Below, in pieces: positions 20,716 through 32,462 of a DNA stretch of 64,000 nt. The notes under the pieces were generated by a model. That model made no database searches and had not been told where the DNA came from. It saw nothing but the letters and a program-made list of their open reading frames with translations. The DNA comes from Distichodus sexfasciatus (taxonomy: Eukaryota > Chordata > Actinopteri > Characiformes > Distichodontidae). Location: NCBI GenBank assembly GCA_032718565.1, contig JAVGVS010000003.1, forward strand, positions 2,744,178 through 2,808,177, written 5' to 3'. The translations under genes and the position numbers were made by a program. Numbering within the stretch: position 1 is the first letter of the stretch; each line of letters starts with the position of its first letter.

Positions 20716-23700
20716 TCAGCACGCCTTGGTCAGGTCGGTGGGCAGTTCAGCTGTAGAGACTCGGTACTGGATTTTGGTGTTGGTGATTGCGCCGTGCTTC
20801 TGTCTGAGGTGCAGCCGGAGCTGGCTTTTGTGGCGAAAGTGCAAGTTGCATTTCTCACACTGCAGAACAAGAACACAGAGAGAGAGATTAGTGTTAGGAT
20901 TATTAATGAACTTGAACATTCAGAAAATTGCACTTTACTTGCCATCATAAATTGCAATTACATTCACAGAATCTATTATATGATATAAGCGATATGATTA
21001 TAATTGTTCATTGTTCAAAAAAAAGTCTTGCTATGATATAATTTTGATCCAATTAAGAAGCAAACAATCAGTATGAGACAATATCTTACACTTATTTAAC
21101 ACCATCACTTCCTGTCATGTCAAAACACAAAATCCAACTAAAATATCATTTGATATGTTTGATATAAGCATGGGCTTACTGATCACCGACTCAATGTCTT
21201 GATGTGGGTAATGTGTTTAAAAGTCGCACTCACATGATAGGGCTTTTCTCCCGTGTGTATGCGCAGGTGACTCTTCAGTGTCTGCAGGTGCCTGAATCGA
21301 GTGCCGCAGATTTCACAGGGATATGGCTTCTCTCCCGTGTGGATCAGGACGTGGGCGCGCAGGTGAGCAACCTACACACAGGGAGAACAGTTGAGATTTT
21401 AGGCCAGAACGCTGAGCAATAGGCATGAGGCAAAAATGTCGCATGGAATTTCCCAGTACAAAGTGGTGGAGATAAATAAATGAGTTTGCAATAAAAGCAA
21501 CAAAGAGCGTGTATTTAGACACATTGTGAGTAACTACTTTAAATTCATAACTGTTGCACTGACCAATTTTTAGGTTAAAATATAAAATATTTTAATAAAG
21601 AATTGTGGAAATAATTAAAAAAATAAAACATTTTGCTAACTGCAGAAATACTATTAAATTATTGTTTTGTGGGGGAGCATTAGGTATTTTAAATTGCAAT
21701 GCCAATTTTCATTTTTACTGCAGACACATACAGTATCAGTTCAAAATATCGGTCTCCACAATTAGTAATAATCGGTATCAGCCCTGCAAAAATATTGTAT
21801 CAGTACACACCTGAACAAATCGTGCTCCGCATGTTTCGCACTTGTATGGCTTTTCTCCCGAGTGGATGCGCGTGTGGGTTTTGAGGTTGGCTGGTCGGTT
21901 GAACTGAGCGCCGCAGATGTTGCACCTGTAAGGCTTCTCTCCTGTGATCAGGACAGACATGAAGAAGCAGGGTTGAGGCACAGATCTCTAAAATCAGTGA
22001 GAGAACACAGATTTTTGTTGTATAGTTATTGGTACCTGTGTGGACCGTCTTATGGCTGGCGAGGTTTCCTTTGTAACGGAATGCCGCTTGGCACCGGTCG
22101 CATTTATATGGCTTGTCGCTGTGGACCTGAAGCACGTGGCGTTTCAAGACCTCCTCCTCGGCAAACTTCGAGTCGCATTCGTTGCAAAAGTAGGTACCGT
22201 TTTCTGCAGAGGAAGAGAGGAGCAATGTCTGAAATGAAGCATGCATTTACTAGCATTTTTCTCCAAATGCCAGGGCTAGACGATATTGACCTCAAATCAA
22301 TATCACAAGTAACGATTAGGGGGACAGTACATGAGGAAAGTATTAACACATTTTTAAGCTTTAAGAGAATTTTTTAAATTATCAAAATAACTGTGGGCAA
22401 GATTAGAGGTTCATGTTGATTTGAGGTTCTGAATGTCAGCTGGATGAATTTTCTATTGCCCAACCCTGCCAAATATTACAGAATATTATCCAGATTTTGC
22501 AGCTGCACTCTGTAAAAACAGACTATTCAAGCAAAAGTGACGCACCACAACTGGAGTCGGAATACTCGGAGTGCAGCTCGGACATCTCTTCAGCGAGGCG
22601 TGAGCCGGGAGTGTTGGGACAGACGTCTGAGTGCTGGGGTGACTGTGGGCCGCAGGATGTGCACTTCAAGTGGCTCATGTAGAGGGACGAGTGTCCATCG
22701 CTGCTCCTCTGCGATCCCTCCAGAGTTCTGTACAACCCAAGGAAACAGAGAAACCGCGCGGCTTAATTTTTTCCCCTCTCATTTTTAGCCTTTTCACGGC
22801 CGTTTAAATGCAGACACCAGCGGCATTCTCAATATTTTTTTGGGGACGCTTGATGGATTTCACACGTTCTGGCTAAGAAGGTAAATCCCCTCTGTGCTAA
22901 AAGAGGATTGGAATGGATGAAGGAGGAGAAAAAAAAATTCAATCTGGCTTTTGTGGAGGTAGTGGGAGGAGAATTGAGGCACAGAAACACAGGCGATGCA
23001 CGGTTATGCGCATGTAATGTGCGTGGAAGCCAGACGACAAGAGCAAGGGTTTTTTTTGGTGTACGAATTGCTGGCCTCGTTCTTTTTGCAATGCCTTGTC
23101 CACACAATTGCAATGCCTACTCATGTGCATTCAAGACCAGGCACAGGGAGTTATGTGCTCAGAGAGATTTCTCAATTTGTACTTATAAGATGGGGGGGCA
23201 GGGGGATTGCTGGATGGTGGAGGGGGTGAAACTGTATACATTAGGGGTGTGACAATATAATGGTCAACATCAATAAATTGTTTCAATATTCAACGATCCC
23301 ATGGCATTGATCCAAAATGGAAATATCAGACATCATGCATCATGACTCTTGCGCTTTACACCCCTACTACCCAAAGCGGCTTAGAGAGTAAACCCACGAG
23401 CTGTCTACTGCTGCCTCACCTGTTGATGATGTTATTGAGGCGGCTGGCTTGGGGCACGCTGAAGTCGTCGCCATGCTCGCCCAGCTTGTTGATGCTACTG
23501 CTTTTATGATGGTTGCTGACCATATGCGAGTCCAGCCGGTCGGACTCGGAGGTGGGGTGGAAAGCAGCAGGCATCATCCCCAGCCTCTGGGGCGAGCGGG
23601 GATCTGTGTCGTTAGGGGGACCGCCACCCTCCTCCTCCTCTTTGGTGCTCTGGTTGAGCACGATAAACTTGTACTTCTTCCAATTGCGGGCTTTGGGGTC

Positions 23701-25129
23701 CTGCAAGGCAGCAGGCAGCGAGGCCTTCTTGCTGCTGCTCGACTCGGTGGGTGAGTTTGGCTGGCAGTCGGACTTCAGTGGGCTCTGGGGGCTGCTCATC
23801 AGGGCCTTGCGCCCGCTGGACGCCAGCCCGCCTGCCGGGTAGTGCCGGGTGGGGCCCAAATCCTCCTCGTCCTCCTCCGTTGTCGCCACTAGGGGGCACT
23901 GCTCCTTCTCCAACCCTCTCTGCTGCTGCTGTTGCTGTTGTTGCTCTTGCTGTGTCAATCCGGCCAAGCCGTGCTTTCTGGATCCCATGCCGATGGACTG
24001 CACCAGCCCTTCCAGGCTCTCTCGCTTCATCTCCTCGTTCCTTGCCAGCTCCCGGGGGCCGTAGGGGCCCATGTGGCACGCACCAGGGGGTCCGCTGGCA
24101 CCGGCGATGGAGGAGACGCGGGCGTAGTCTGTTGTGTCTGAGCAGTGTTTATGTTGGATCACACCTCCTCCTGCTTTGGGGAAGTCGTGGAAAGTGTTTT
24201 TGGCATCCGTCAGCTTGCACAGAGGGAAGGGAAAACCCTGTACGGGGAACTGGCCGTAAAGGTGGTAGGAGCCGGCTGGACCGCCAACGCCGTTAAAAAG
24301 GCCACCGGGCCCATATGGCCGGCTGTCTCGGAAGGGCCCTGAACGCCCTGCCATGCTGTCCACCACCTCATGAGGCCGGTATCCGTGAACGTCTTGAGGT
24401 AAGAGGAGAGGGCTGACCAAGAAATCCTCTCTGGGCAGTTTGATAGTGGAATCGCTGTAAGAAAGCATTGAAAAAAATAAATAGATTTATACTAGAGCTT
24501 AGGGCTTGGCGAAATGCCCTTAAATCAGTATCACAATTAACTAAACTTTTTACCCCAATTTTACCCCAAACTTTTTACCTCATATTTCGTTGACTAGGTA
24601 TATACTGTAACTACGCTCAATTGTTAACCCTGGGATTTTTTAACCTAATGTAGGAGTGCATGTCTGTTTGTTTTTTATATAACGTTTTATTATATGCAAA
24701 AAAAATAAAAAATTACTGAGGTGAGTAAGTGGAGAGACTCTGCATAAAACGTTAAAAAAAGCTTTAAAAAAAACAACTTTTTACCCTGAAGACTATTTTG
24801 AACTTGAGCTTTATTCAAGAACCCTTAAATTAGAGTAAACAAAACACATTCTAGTTCATGTATGACATACCTGGATTTAATGAACCTGTGGCAAGTGTCG
24901 ACCACATGGTCCATTTGCAGATAAATGGCTGTGTTCATGACGGCCATAATGAGACTCTCCTTCAGCGTGAGCCGGGACGTGTACATGAACTCCAGGAGGA
25001 TGGCAAAGCCCTCCGGGTCCACCTTCGGGTCTAGGCTGATGGCGTTCAGGTTGCATTTTAGCGAGTCAGTGAATATCGTGTAGAAGAGACCACTGTGAAA
25101 AAGACACAAATAATCAGGAATATATATTT

Positions 25130-25160
<31 letters not shown>

Positions 25161-25353
25161 CAAGATCTTCAGTGAACTGCATGAGTGCATACCTGCATGC
25201 CATGAGGACGGTTTTGTGAGCGCGGAACTGCTGTCTGTTGACCAGAATGGTGACATCTGTGAGAATGTCTCGGCTGCGCAGCCGGTTGAGGTTGAGCAGA
25301 ACGTCGCTGGCGTGGCGCGTGAACTGAATGCAGCTGTCTGCTGCACAAGACAT
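20716..25353 (-). CDS. bcl6a: BCL6 transcriptional repressor, BTB/POZ and six C2H2 zinc fingers
   Basis: Eight coding exons, in transcript order: 25353-25193, 25092-24871, 24454-23420, 22727-22546, 22203-22036, 21941-21811, 21371-21234 and 20859-20716. They sum to 2181 nt and 726 residues (human BCL6: 706), and all phases agree. The BTB domain (about 1-129, starting MSCAADSCIQFTRHASDVLL) dimerises and recruits SMRT, NCOR or BCOR. The middle region has a poly-Gln run, acidic stretches, SPQSPLKSDCQPNSPTESSS (the PEST-like segment) and NWKKYKFIVLN, containing the KKYK acetylation motif known in human BCL6. Six zinc fingers fill residues about 540-702, then ITNTKIQYRVS and a KAC end. BCL6 represses target genes in germinal-centre B and follicular T cells. 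It has no defects. The paralogue suffix a is a guess; BCL6B is excluded by its shorter middle region. Confidence 0.96.
21700..21795. repeat. Miniature element fragment in a BCL6 intron
   Basis: AAAATATCGGTCTCC followed by TAGTAATAATCGGTATCAGCC resembles the end sequence near 54120-54165, so both are probably pieces of one dispersed element. Confidence 0.35.
22268..22472. mobile_element. Miniature inverted-repeat element, GGGCTRGRCRATAT family
   Basis: The left end, CCAGGGCTAGACGATATTGA, is matched by the inverted right end, CAGGGTTGGGCAATAG. It lies in the intron between BCL6 exons 4 and 5. Related ends occur at 41920-42120, 43059-43354 and near 49880 and 52930. Confidence 0.55.
23238..23372. 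mobile_element. Miniature element with TAGGGGTGTRA ends
   Basis: It starts TTAGGGGTGTGACAATATAA and ends GCTTTACACCCCTACTA, an inverted pair of about 11 bp, with ATTGATCCAAAATGGAAATA inside. The same interior occurs at 39485 and a related one at 63120. It lies in BCL6 intron 3. Confidence 0.55.
25128..25155. repeat. (GA)n microsatellite
   Basis: A GA run just inside the intron after the first BCL6 coding exon (CT-rich on the transcript strand). Confidence 0.9.
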
Positions 25354-25364
25354 TTTGTCGAGAT
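25354..25364 (-). other. bcl6a: 5' UTR part of the first BCL6 coding exon
   Basis: Only 11 bases separate a legal acceptor (CTGTACAG) from the BCL6 ATG, so the transcript must contain at least one upstream exon. The 11 bases are in frame with the ATG and contain no stop. Confidence 0.65.
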
Positions 25365-28300
25365 CTGTACAGAAACAACATCAGTTTGAGCTGCTGAGTC
25401 CTTGTCATATAGGCGTGGACCACAGGGAAAACAGAAAGAGCCCTACAGGAAGTGGGCAGTTTGCTTCCCCATGTCATGAGTTACCTTTAACAAATGAAGA
25501 AGTCAAAAGGCTAATATAAATCACCACCTAAAGGCATACTATATACAATTAGTTATAACTAAAAAAGTAATACAACTGTAATAAATTCTTATAACCCTCA
25601 GGACTTTTGTAATTACGTCAACTTTACCGTCTTACTTATAGGTGTCAAGTGAAATTCCTTGCTTTATAGATTCTGGTTCTACTTCAGAAACGGTGAACTT
25701 TGTGAGAATTATTTTAAGGTAATTATTATGTGCCAAGTGTAATTTGCACTAGTCCAACTTGAACTAACACCATGTGGTCTCTGGGAGGCGCCAAAACAAA
25801 GCGAATGTGAGAAAGTTTAATTCACGGCTCCGAATCTGACTTAACTTAAATTTTGTTCAGTTGAAAACCAAAAACATTGTCGAGATTTTTAAATAGTCAT
25901 GCAACATTTTACAAACATTTTGGGCCGAGTAAACAGCATTATCTATCAAAAAAGCATTAAACGCAGTCAGTTGTATTTTTGAGGCGGTGAGACTTTTTTT
26001 TATTTGGCGTGGATGCAATGACAACCCGATTCATTGGCTACTAGAAGTCCATACGCAGTAACCTCAGATTTAATACGCGTTTTTCATGGTTGTTATTGCG
26101 GTTTGTACATGGCTGACAAAAATTCTTACTCTAGTTTTATATGCAGCCAGGTCAAGAGTTTCGATAAATATAGTTTGATCTGGTCTTTAAATAATTAGCC
26201 AGTAAACATCTCTTACATGTCGAACATTTTGTATCCACTGGAAGCGGGATTCCGTTTCAGCGTGAAGCCAAACAACTTCAGTGTCTCAATGCACTAACCT
26301 ATATTCTGTGCCAGAGTAACTCTACCCGCGTGTGTTTGGGGTGTGTGTGTGTGTGTATGAGCCTTTGAGGCGGTGTGTGTATGAGACGGTTGAGGACATG
26401 ACTGTCCCCTAAAAGACAGAAAACCTGAGATTATTGGCTTTGTGAGGACATTGCATCTGAGGATTGGTCTCATTCAAATGGGGAAAATATGTTTATGGAA
26501 AAGTTCCAGATTTTAGTTGGAAAAACTAAATTAAATATTTGCTTTTGGTTAGGGCTAGGTTCAGTATTATTTGGATGCAATTATGAGTTAATGGAAGACC
26601 TCACAGATAGAAAGATGTGAATGCGCGCGTGTTTGAATAGGTTCGGGCTCGTGCGTCCTTCTGTAGCGAAACACATTTTTGCAAAGTGAAGTCATTTAAA
26701 GAAACTTCACAAGGAAAAGTACACTTTACAATAAAATGATATTTTGCTCCACATCTAACATTACAGTTAAAGTTTTTACTAAGTTACGCATGGGACATTC
26801 TTACTGTAAAAAAATTATTCTGGCTTGTCAGACGTGACTGGCGTATCAATTTTTAATCAGTCTTGTCCTCACAAGGACACAAAAACAAACACATATCACA
26901 CGATAATGAGGATGAAACACAATGAGCAGATTTGAAAAACAGAGAAGAGAAGCGCCGCACAAAGTCGAGTATGGATAAAAATCTCACGTCCAAAACACAC
27001 ACACAGCCACATGGGAAACGTGCTGTTTATTTTGATCCGAGAGAAAGTTCAGGTTCAAGATAAACACAAACCACGTTGTGTCAGGAACAAACATTCGGAT
27101 ATTTCACCACCGCGAGATGTCAGCAGGACACTTCTGACGACTTAATAACGCGCTCATTATCGTTGCAAAAAAATAATCAATGAACCCACGAGCATGCCCA
27201 CGTGAAAAAAACGACTCTGTAACAGCCTTTATTAATCAAACATAAATAAGTGACAAACAGTTCTCACAACTATAACTGAGCGGTTTACATTTTTTCTTTT
27301 AATTTAAGAAATTGGCCCCGAACGTGCGCTCTCAGTTCGACATCCTCTAAGATCAACTACGTTCAGGCATCTGGGTTAAATTATAGTCTGTGTGCATCTC
27401 CCGTGTCCAGCGCATGATCTCGTCAGATGAACTGTTTGTAACCAAACACACACAAGTTTGCTCACTCCAGGAATAGCACATGCAGCGGCTTTAAGATCGC
27501 AGATTTATGAGCCTTGAGTTAAATGCCAGGTCTGGTGCAGGAGCTGCCATCTGACACCTATAAAGACCTGACAAGTCTTATAAGGCAGCCTGCATGATTT
27601 TTTTTTTTGCAAATGACGCCCAACTCTGCAAGTGCTAACTTTTGCATTTCATAAAACCCTCCTCGAGTGTCAAGGCTATGCACAAACAAACAAGCTACAA
27701 ACCCTGCACGTCCAACTCAGTTTAACTGCAACACCGCAAGCTGTTGCACTAAAGTCGCCGCACCAACTTTTCATTTTGCATTTCGCCCTCGCGTTCCGTT
27801 CCCTCGACCAGCCGTGTTTTCACATTTTCAAGTTTGGCAACAGGTTGGGTTAAACACCCCGCTTTCACAGGCGCGTTAAACCTTGCCAGCACATTTTAGA
27901 GGTTTCCCCGCGTTGTGCAATTACAAACGAGGGTCTAAAAGGCTAATGCAGAACAGCAAAAGACGGAGAGAGAAGCCCAACGTTATTGCATACAAAGACT
28001 GAAACGGGCGTTTGCGCAGCGACGAGCCCAAAGAAGAGGCTACACCGTTACCAAACCAAAATCTTTAAAAAACAAACAAACAGAAAAACAACAACCCCTA
28101 GATACAGATTCACTGCCGAAACCAGTCAGAAACGCAAACACGGCGCAAGCCAAAAAATATTTAAATCCCCATACAGAATGGAAACATATATCCATAATGA
28201 CAAGTACATTGTAATAACTCGTCTTCGGCTTGTAATACACAGCATTATAACCGTAAGAAGCGCGTACACACCACCGACACGTTTAACTTTGCAAACAATT

Positions 28301-28565
28301 TTTGACAGCTCAAGTTCGCACTACTGAGTGCGAGCCTCCCGTTTTTTAAACGCCCGCCTCCGTAAAAGCATTAAGCTCTAACAAGCCGAATAAAACCAGA
28401 CTCCAACATCACCGAACAACCCTCTATCTTTCTACAAAAATTAAAATGAAATAAAATTAAAACAACATCCCGCGAAACGTCTATTCGAACACCGCCACCT
28501 GCGTGGATCGCGGCAGCAGCACCGCGCCAGATTACTGAGGAAAAGAATTTTTTTAAAAAAATCAC
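25365..28565 (-). other. BCL6 5' intron, no exon recognised
   Basis: Probably intronic. The first kilobase is AT-rich; from about 27.3 kb CpG frequency rises toward the promoter. I see GT runs near 26340-26358 and no coding exon or known repeat. Confidence 0.4.
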
Positions 28566-28950
28566 CTGGTAGTGCTTTCCTAGAAACTTCTTGCATCACC
28601 ACTTCTAAGAACCCCAGTTCTAAGAATCGGGAGAGCTCAATTCTCGGAATTTGAGCTTGGGGCCGTACCATTTTGACGGGGCGGGGGTGTGGGTGATTTT
28701 ACGCGACTTTCTCATTTCGCCACTTCTTCCCAGCAACATTGAAGCGCCGATACAAGTGCGGTTATTGAGCGCTGACCTTTTAAAATTCGGCACCCGAAAG
28801 TGTTTAGAAAAGATGATAATATTGTAAAACGGAGGCGCCAAGTCGGTCGTCAAGCTCCGTTTCTCCCCGTGTGATGGACTCGGCCGGCTTGAGACGGTCA
28901 CGTGGGGCGAAAAACTGGCAGGGCAGCGCGTGTCTTTAGCCCAGCCTCAA
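28566..28950 (-). promoter_or_regulatory. bcl6a: Likely BCL6 promoter and noncoding exon 1
   Basis: A CpG-rich stretch with a CACGTG E-box (28899-28904) and, on the minus strand, a possible donor ACCAG|GTGATT with the exon ending at 28566. Four TTC-N3-GAA motifs lie just upstream of that donor. The position, about 3.2 kb 5' of the coding start, fits a noncoding first exon, as in mammals. The start site cannot be placed from sequence. Confidence 0.5.
28577..28649 (-). promoter_or_regulatory. Cluster of four STAT/BCL6-type sites
   Basis: TTCCTAGAA (28577-28585), TTCTAAGAA (28603-28611), TTCTAAGAA (28618-28626) and TTCTCGGAA (28641-28649) all fit TTC-N3-GAA, the STAT consensus. The first is the published core of the BCL6 zinc-finger site. 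In mammals the BCL6 promoter and first exon are STAT-controlled and bound by BCL6 itself. Confidence 0.6.
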
Positions 28951-30900
28951 AATACTCAGAACTAATTTGCTATTCCGTGACACAAGCAAAAGTGTGCGTC
29001 CGCTCCGCTTTCCCTGTGTTAAACCCACGGCCATAACCTGTACAGAACACTTGTGGAGCTCTCACTCACACGGACGCGATGCTTAGACATTCACTTTTAC
29101 GTCATATATCAGCATTAGTAGCGTTTTAATTTTGGTTTTTTTGTTTTCCCAGCGGTCTTTTTTAAGTATTAATTTTCCTCCGTCCTTGCTGCGGATTGCC
29201 GCTCGATTCAGCAGGGTTTGTTTTGGACTGGATTATTTATGAATGTCGAGACTGTTTTGTGCTTTTGAATCCGCCTGGACGCTTCTTTTCTTTGCTGTAT
29301 AAAAGCTTTGGGTTTTGCTTGTCTGGCTGCTTTGGTCCCTGTCGAGGTTTATCTGTCAAAACGCGACTGGCTGTAGCGGCGCTGATCTGGGCTCAGTGTG
29401 GAACTGGTGTATATGTGTTTTAGACCTTGCGGATCTTCTCGATAGTCCTGTTAAATCGTCTTATTTAGTTTTATTTCTAATCATTATTTACAGTTGCAAT
29501 ACTGTAGATATGTCTTCCTTTTATTAGAGTAGACTGTTTCCTGCATTTGTGGCTCAGTTTCGGATCGTTTTCAACATTCCAGTGTTCATTGATACACGAA
29601 CTGTGATCAAACTGTAATTTTAATATTTGAACAGATTCGATCTATAACACGCCAGTTACACACTAAAGCCGTACTAATTGATGCTTCGATGTTTAACTGA
29701 CGCATTTATTACCACCTTTAGTATTTTATTGTCATACAGTATAAATAGGACGTTTCATATAGGCCCAGGAAGGACCAGAAAGTTCATCTATATTGACAGC
29801 ACGGCGTTCTCTTAGAAAACACACGCTTTTTTTTATTTTAGAAGGTAAATATGTAATATGTTTAGAAGGTTTATGTATAAAAGGCTGTAAATCTTCTTTT
29901 TTTTTCTGTAGACGTTGTTGCGAAGCATTAGTACTTTTTGAGGATAAGTACGAGGTGTATACAGGCTATCAGATGACATCAAGAGCATATTAACCTTATA
30001 GTATATTTGTTTGTCAGATTTGAATAAACAGACTGAAATAACATCCCGTATAACTTTTAAGATGTGACTGTGTCTGTGCATGTTTTAGAGATGTTAGCAA
30101 CAAATTTATTAACCTTAACTTTCAGCAGTTGATATTACTAACGTTGCTATTGTTATAAATGTGTCTGTTTCAGTGTAATTAGTGTTGGCTATTACTACTG
30201 TAGTTAATTTTGCACAGTGCTTACGTTGCTTGTGAAGGCCTTAACACTGTTCTAATGCCTCTACGTCTCTATGGCTTGTGTCGTTAAGATTACAGTTTCT
30301 AATCCAGAATTTGCCAGTCACGTGTGCGCCTCTTGCAGAAGGCAACTAGTGGACATGTAAAGGACATTACCAAATGTCTTCACAGACTACATCTGTCCAC
30401 AGGGCTGCAGATGTTCAAGTTCAGAGAGGAACTCCCCCAGGGTGGGATGGACTGCAAATTCTGTGACATTTGTGCCTTTGTTTAAATGACTGAGGCACCC
30501 TTTGTTTAGCAAACGGCCTACCAGCATATGATCCATTTAATCAAAACGCACCTTTGCCAGCGTTGATAGAAATGTAGCATGCAAACCCAGTTGGTTTTAA
30601 TGCACAGGAAAGCGTGTTCGGTTTGGAGAACGAGGTGTGAAACTCGCAGGTTTGTGTGAATCGGAGACTCAGATCAGGACGGTGGTAAACTTTTTAAGTG
30701 CTGTCAGTATTTCCCAAGCGTTCATATCTAACACACTTAGGCAGTTTCAAATGATCTAATGTATAATGGAGTTATAGGGGGCTGGCAAGTTATGGTGCCT
30801 GTGGTTGATTTGTTTTCTTTATTCCTATTAAATCTGAGCCCTGTTGTATTTGTAGCTGAAGGAACATTGCCGTGGGGCTGTGTGTTTTGGCAACCCCTCA
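28951..30900. other. Upstream of BCL6 promoter, nothing firm
   Basis: CpG-moderate sequence to about 29450, with a TATAAAAG at 29298-29305 on the + strand that could mark a divergent start, then AT-rich sequence. No coding exon is supported. Confidence 0.3.
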
Positions 30901-30907
30901 CACTACT

Positions 30908-30925
30908 GCACACACACTCGCACAT

Positions 30926-30963
<38 letters not shown>

Positions 30964-30982
30964 AGACACACACACACACTTT
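30908..30982. repeat. (CA)n microsatellite
   Basis: CA dinucleotide run with a few TA and GA interruptions. Confidence 0.95.
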
Positions 30983-31259
30983 CACTGTGAGGCTGTAATT
31001 TTGCAACAGGATCTATGTCAAGTCAATTATGTACTCTTATTGTTTTATACATGGCACCTATCATTTTTTTAATGATTTGCCATTTTTATGACATACAAAC
31101 ATTTGTATTTTAAAAACATGCTACGTTTTACCAGTGTTGCAAATGGTTAAGTAATGCAACTATTGCAGAGTGTTGACGATCCTTAAATGATTGCCATTGC
31201 CGATGTTTGCCATTTATTCTGTTGAATTTCAGCTTAATATGTTATATTATTATTTTTCC

Positions 31260-31262
<3 letters not shown>

Positions 31263-31321
<59 letters not shown>
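31263..31321. repeat. (TA)n microsatellite
   Basis: Nearly pure TA run of about 59 bp. Confidence 0.95.
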
Positions 31322-31324
<3 letters not shown>

Positions 31325-32390
31325 CTGTTAATTTAAGTTTTGTTAAATTATGCAATGGCTATCTGGAAGACAACATTGTACAGAATTTATGTAGCGATCA
31401 AAATCAGTTTAAAGGGCTTTATCGTCTCTGTCCGTGAGCAGCCCTGCATTAGATGATTTTCAAGTCTGTATTGTGGCTTTTGATTGAAAGTAACTGGTGT
31501 GTCACCTGTTGTCATATCAACACAACAACTTTAAACCGAATAACATTCCTCTGTCAAAAATGCTTCTTATATTAAGGGTAGAAAAAGATCCATAAACATT
31601 GTCTTTGTGTGATATTTTGTAATAAACTAGTTGTATCTGTTTAAATCTTTCAAATATTAAATGAAATAAAAAAGTGATTGTCACCCCTTGACTAATATTG
31701 CTTTTTTGCATTAGAAAACTTAATTAATTAGAGTTAAATCATTTTATGAGGCATAAATAATTTGCATCGTGAGTTTGTTGTTAATTTACTTAGTAACAGC
31801 TGTTAATATGCACGTGTGCACACATTAATTACAAGCAGCCGTTTTCGATCAAATGGTTAAAGAAACCTAAAACTTTGTGTTTTTTTGTAGGTTTATGACA
31901 TGCATGAATGAGAGAGACATTTAACTAAAGTCTTTTGCTTATATTAGGTTTGGGTTTTTTTGAACTACTGTTTTGATTCACACACTGATGTTCTCTTCTT
32001 AAACAGGCGTTTACGTCAGGTATACTTTTGCCACTTATGTCATGTAATAGGAGTCTCAGGGCTTAATAGAAATGGGTGTGTTATGAATTAATTCTTTTTT
32101 AAATCATACCTGGTTATAGGTGGGAGAGGTTTCTTTTGTGTGTGCGTCTGTGTGCTGCATTATGCCTTGTATGAGTCTGTGATTAGGAAAGATGTTCCTA
32201 CATGTCTCTCTCTCTCTTGCTGCTCCCTGTACTTTCTTTTAAAGCAATGCAAAATCTGAAAAAGTGCTTCCATTTGTACTTTGTCCAAATATTTTTGGGT
32301 GGAACTGAGTTTTCCTGAGCACTTTGCCCTACATGTTTCCAGTGACAGTGCAGTGAAACCTGTATTAAAAGTGTGTGAGGGGATGCTTAC

Positions 32391-32462
32391 CTGGGTAGCT
32401 GCGTTTGGGGCTCCAGGCTCTCGGGCCGCTCATGGCCTGGCACAGGTGTAGCACCTGCTGGG
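32391..32462 (-). other. 72-bp exon upstream of BCL6, possibly coding
   Basis: On the minus strand a pyrimidine-rich tract and CTACAG precede the exon, and it ends CCCAG|GTAAGC, so both splice sites are strong. One frame is open through the whole exon (QQVLHLCQAMSGPRAWSPKR then SYP) and contains an ATG in a fair start context. Joined to the BCL6 acceptor at 25364 the phase fits, giving DLDK before the usual BCL6 Met. So it is either a 5' UTR exon, an N-terminal extension or an exon of another transcript. It is internal, so a still more distal start must exist. Confidence 0.5.

Noticed and set aside
23612..24296. Long open frames on both strands opposite BCL6 exon 3
   Set aside because: They are shadows of a GC-rich coding exon; the BCL6 frame matches a known protein through all junctions.
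30908..30982. Short Cys-Val or His-Thr-rich ORFs over the (CA)n run
   Set aside because: Microsatellite translation products.
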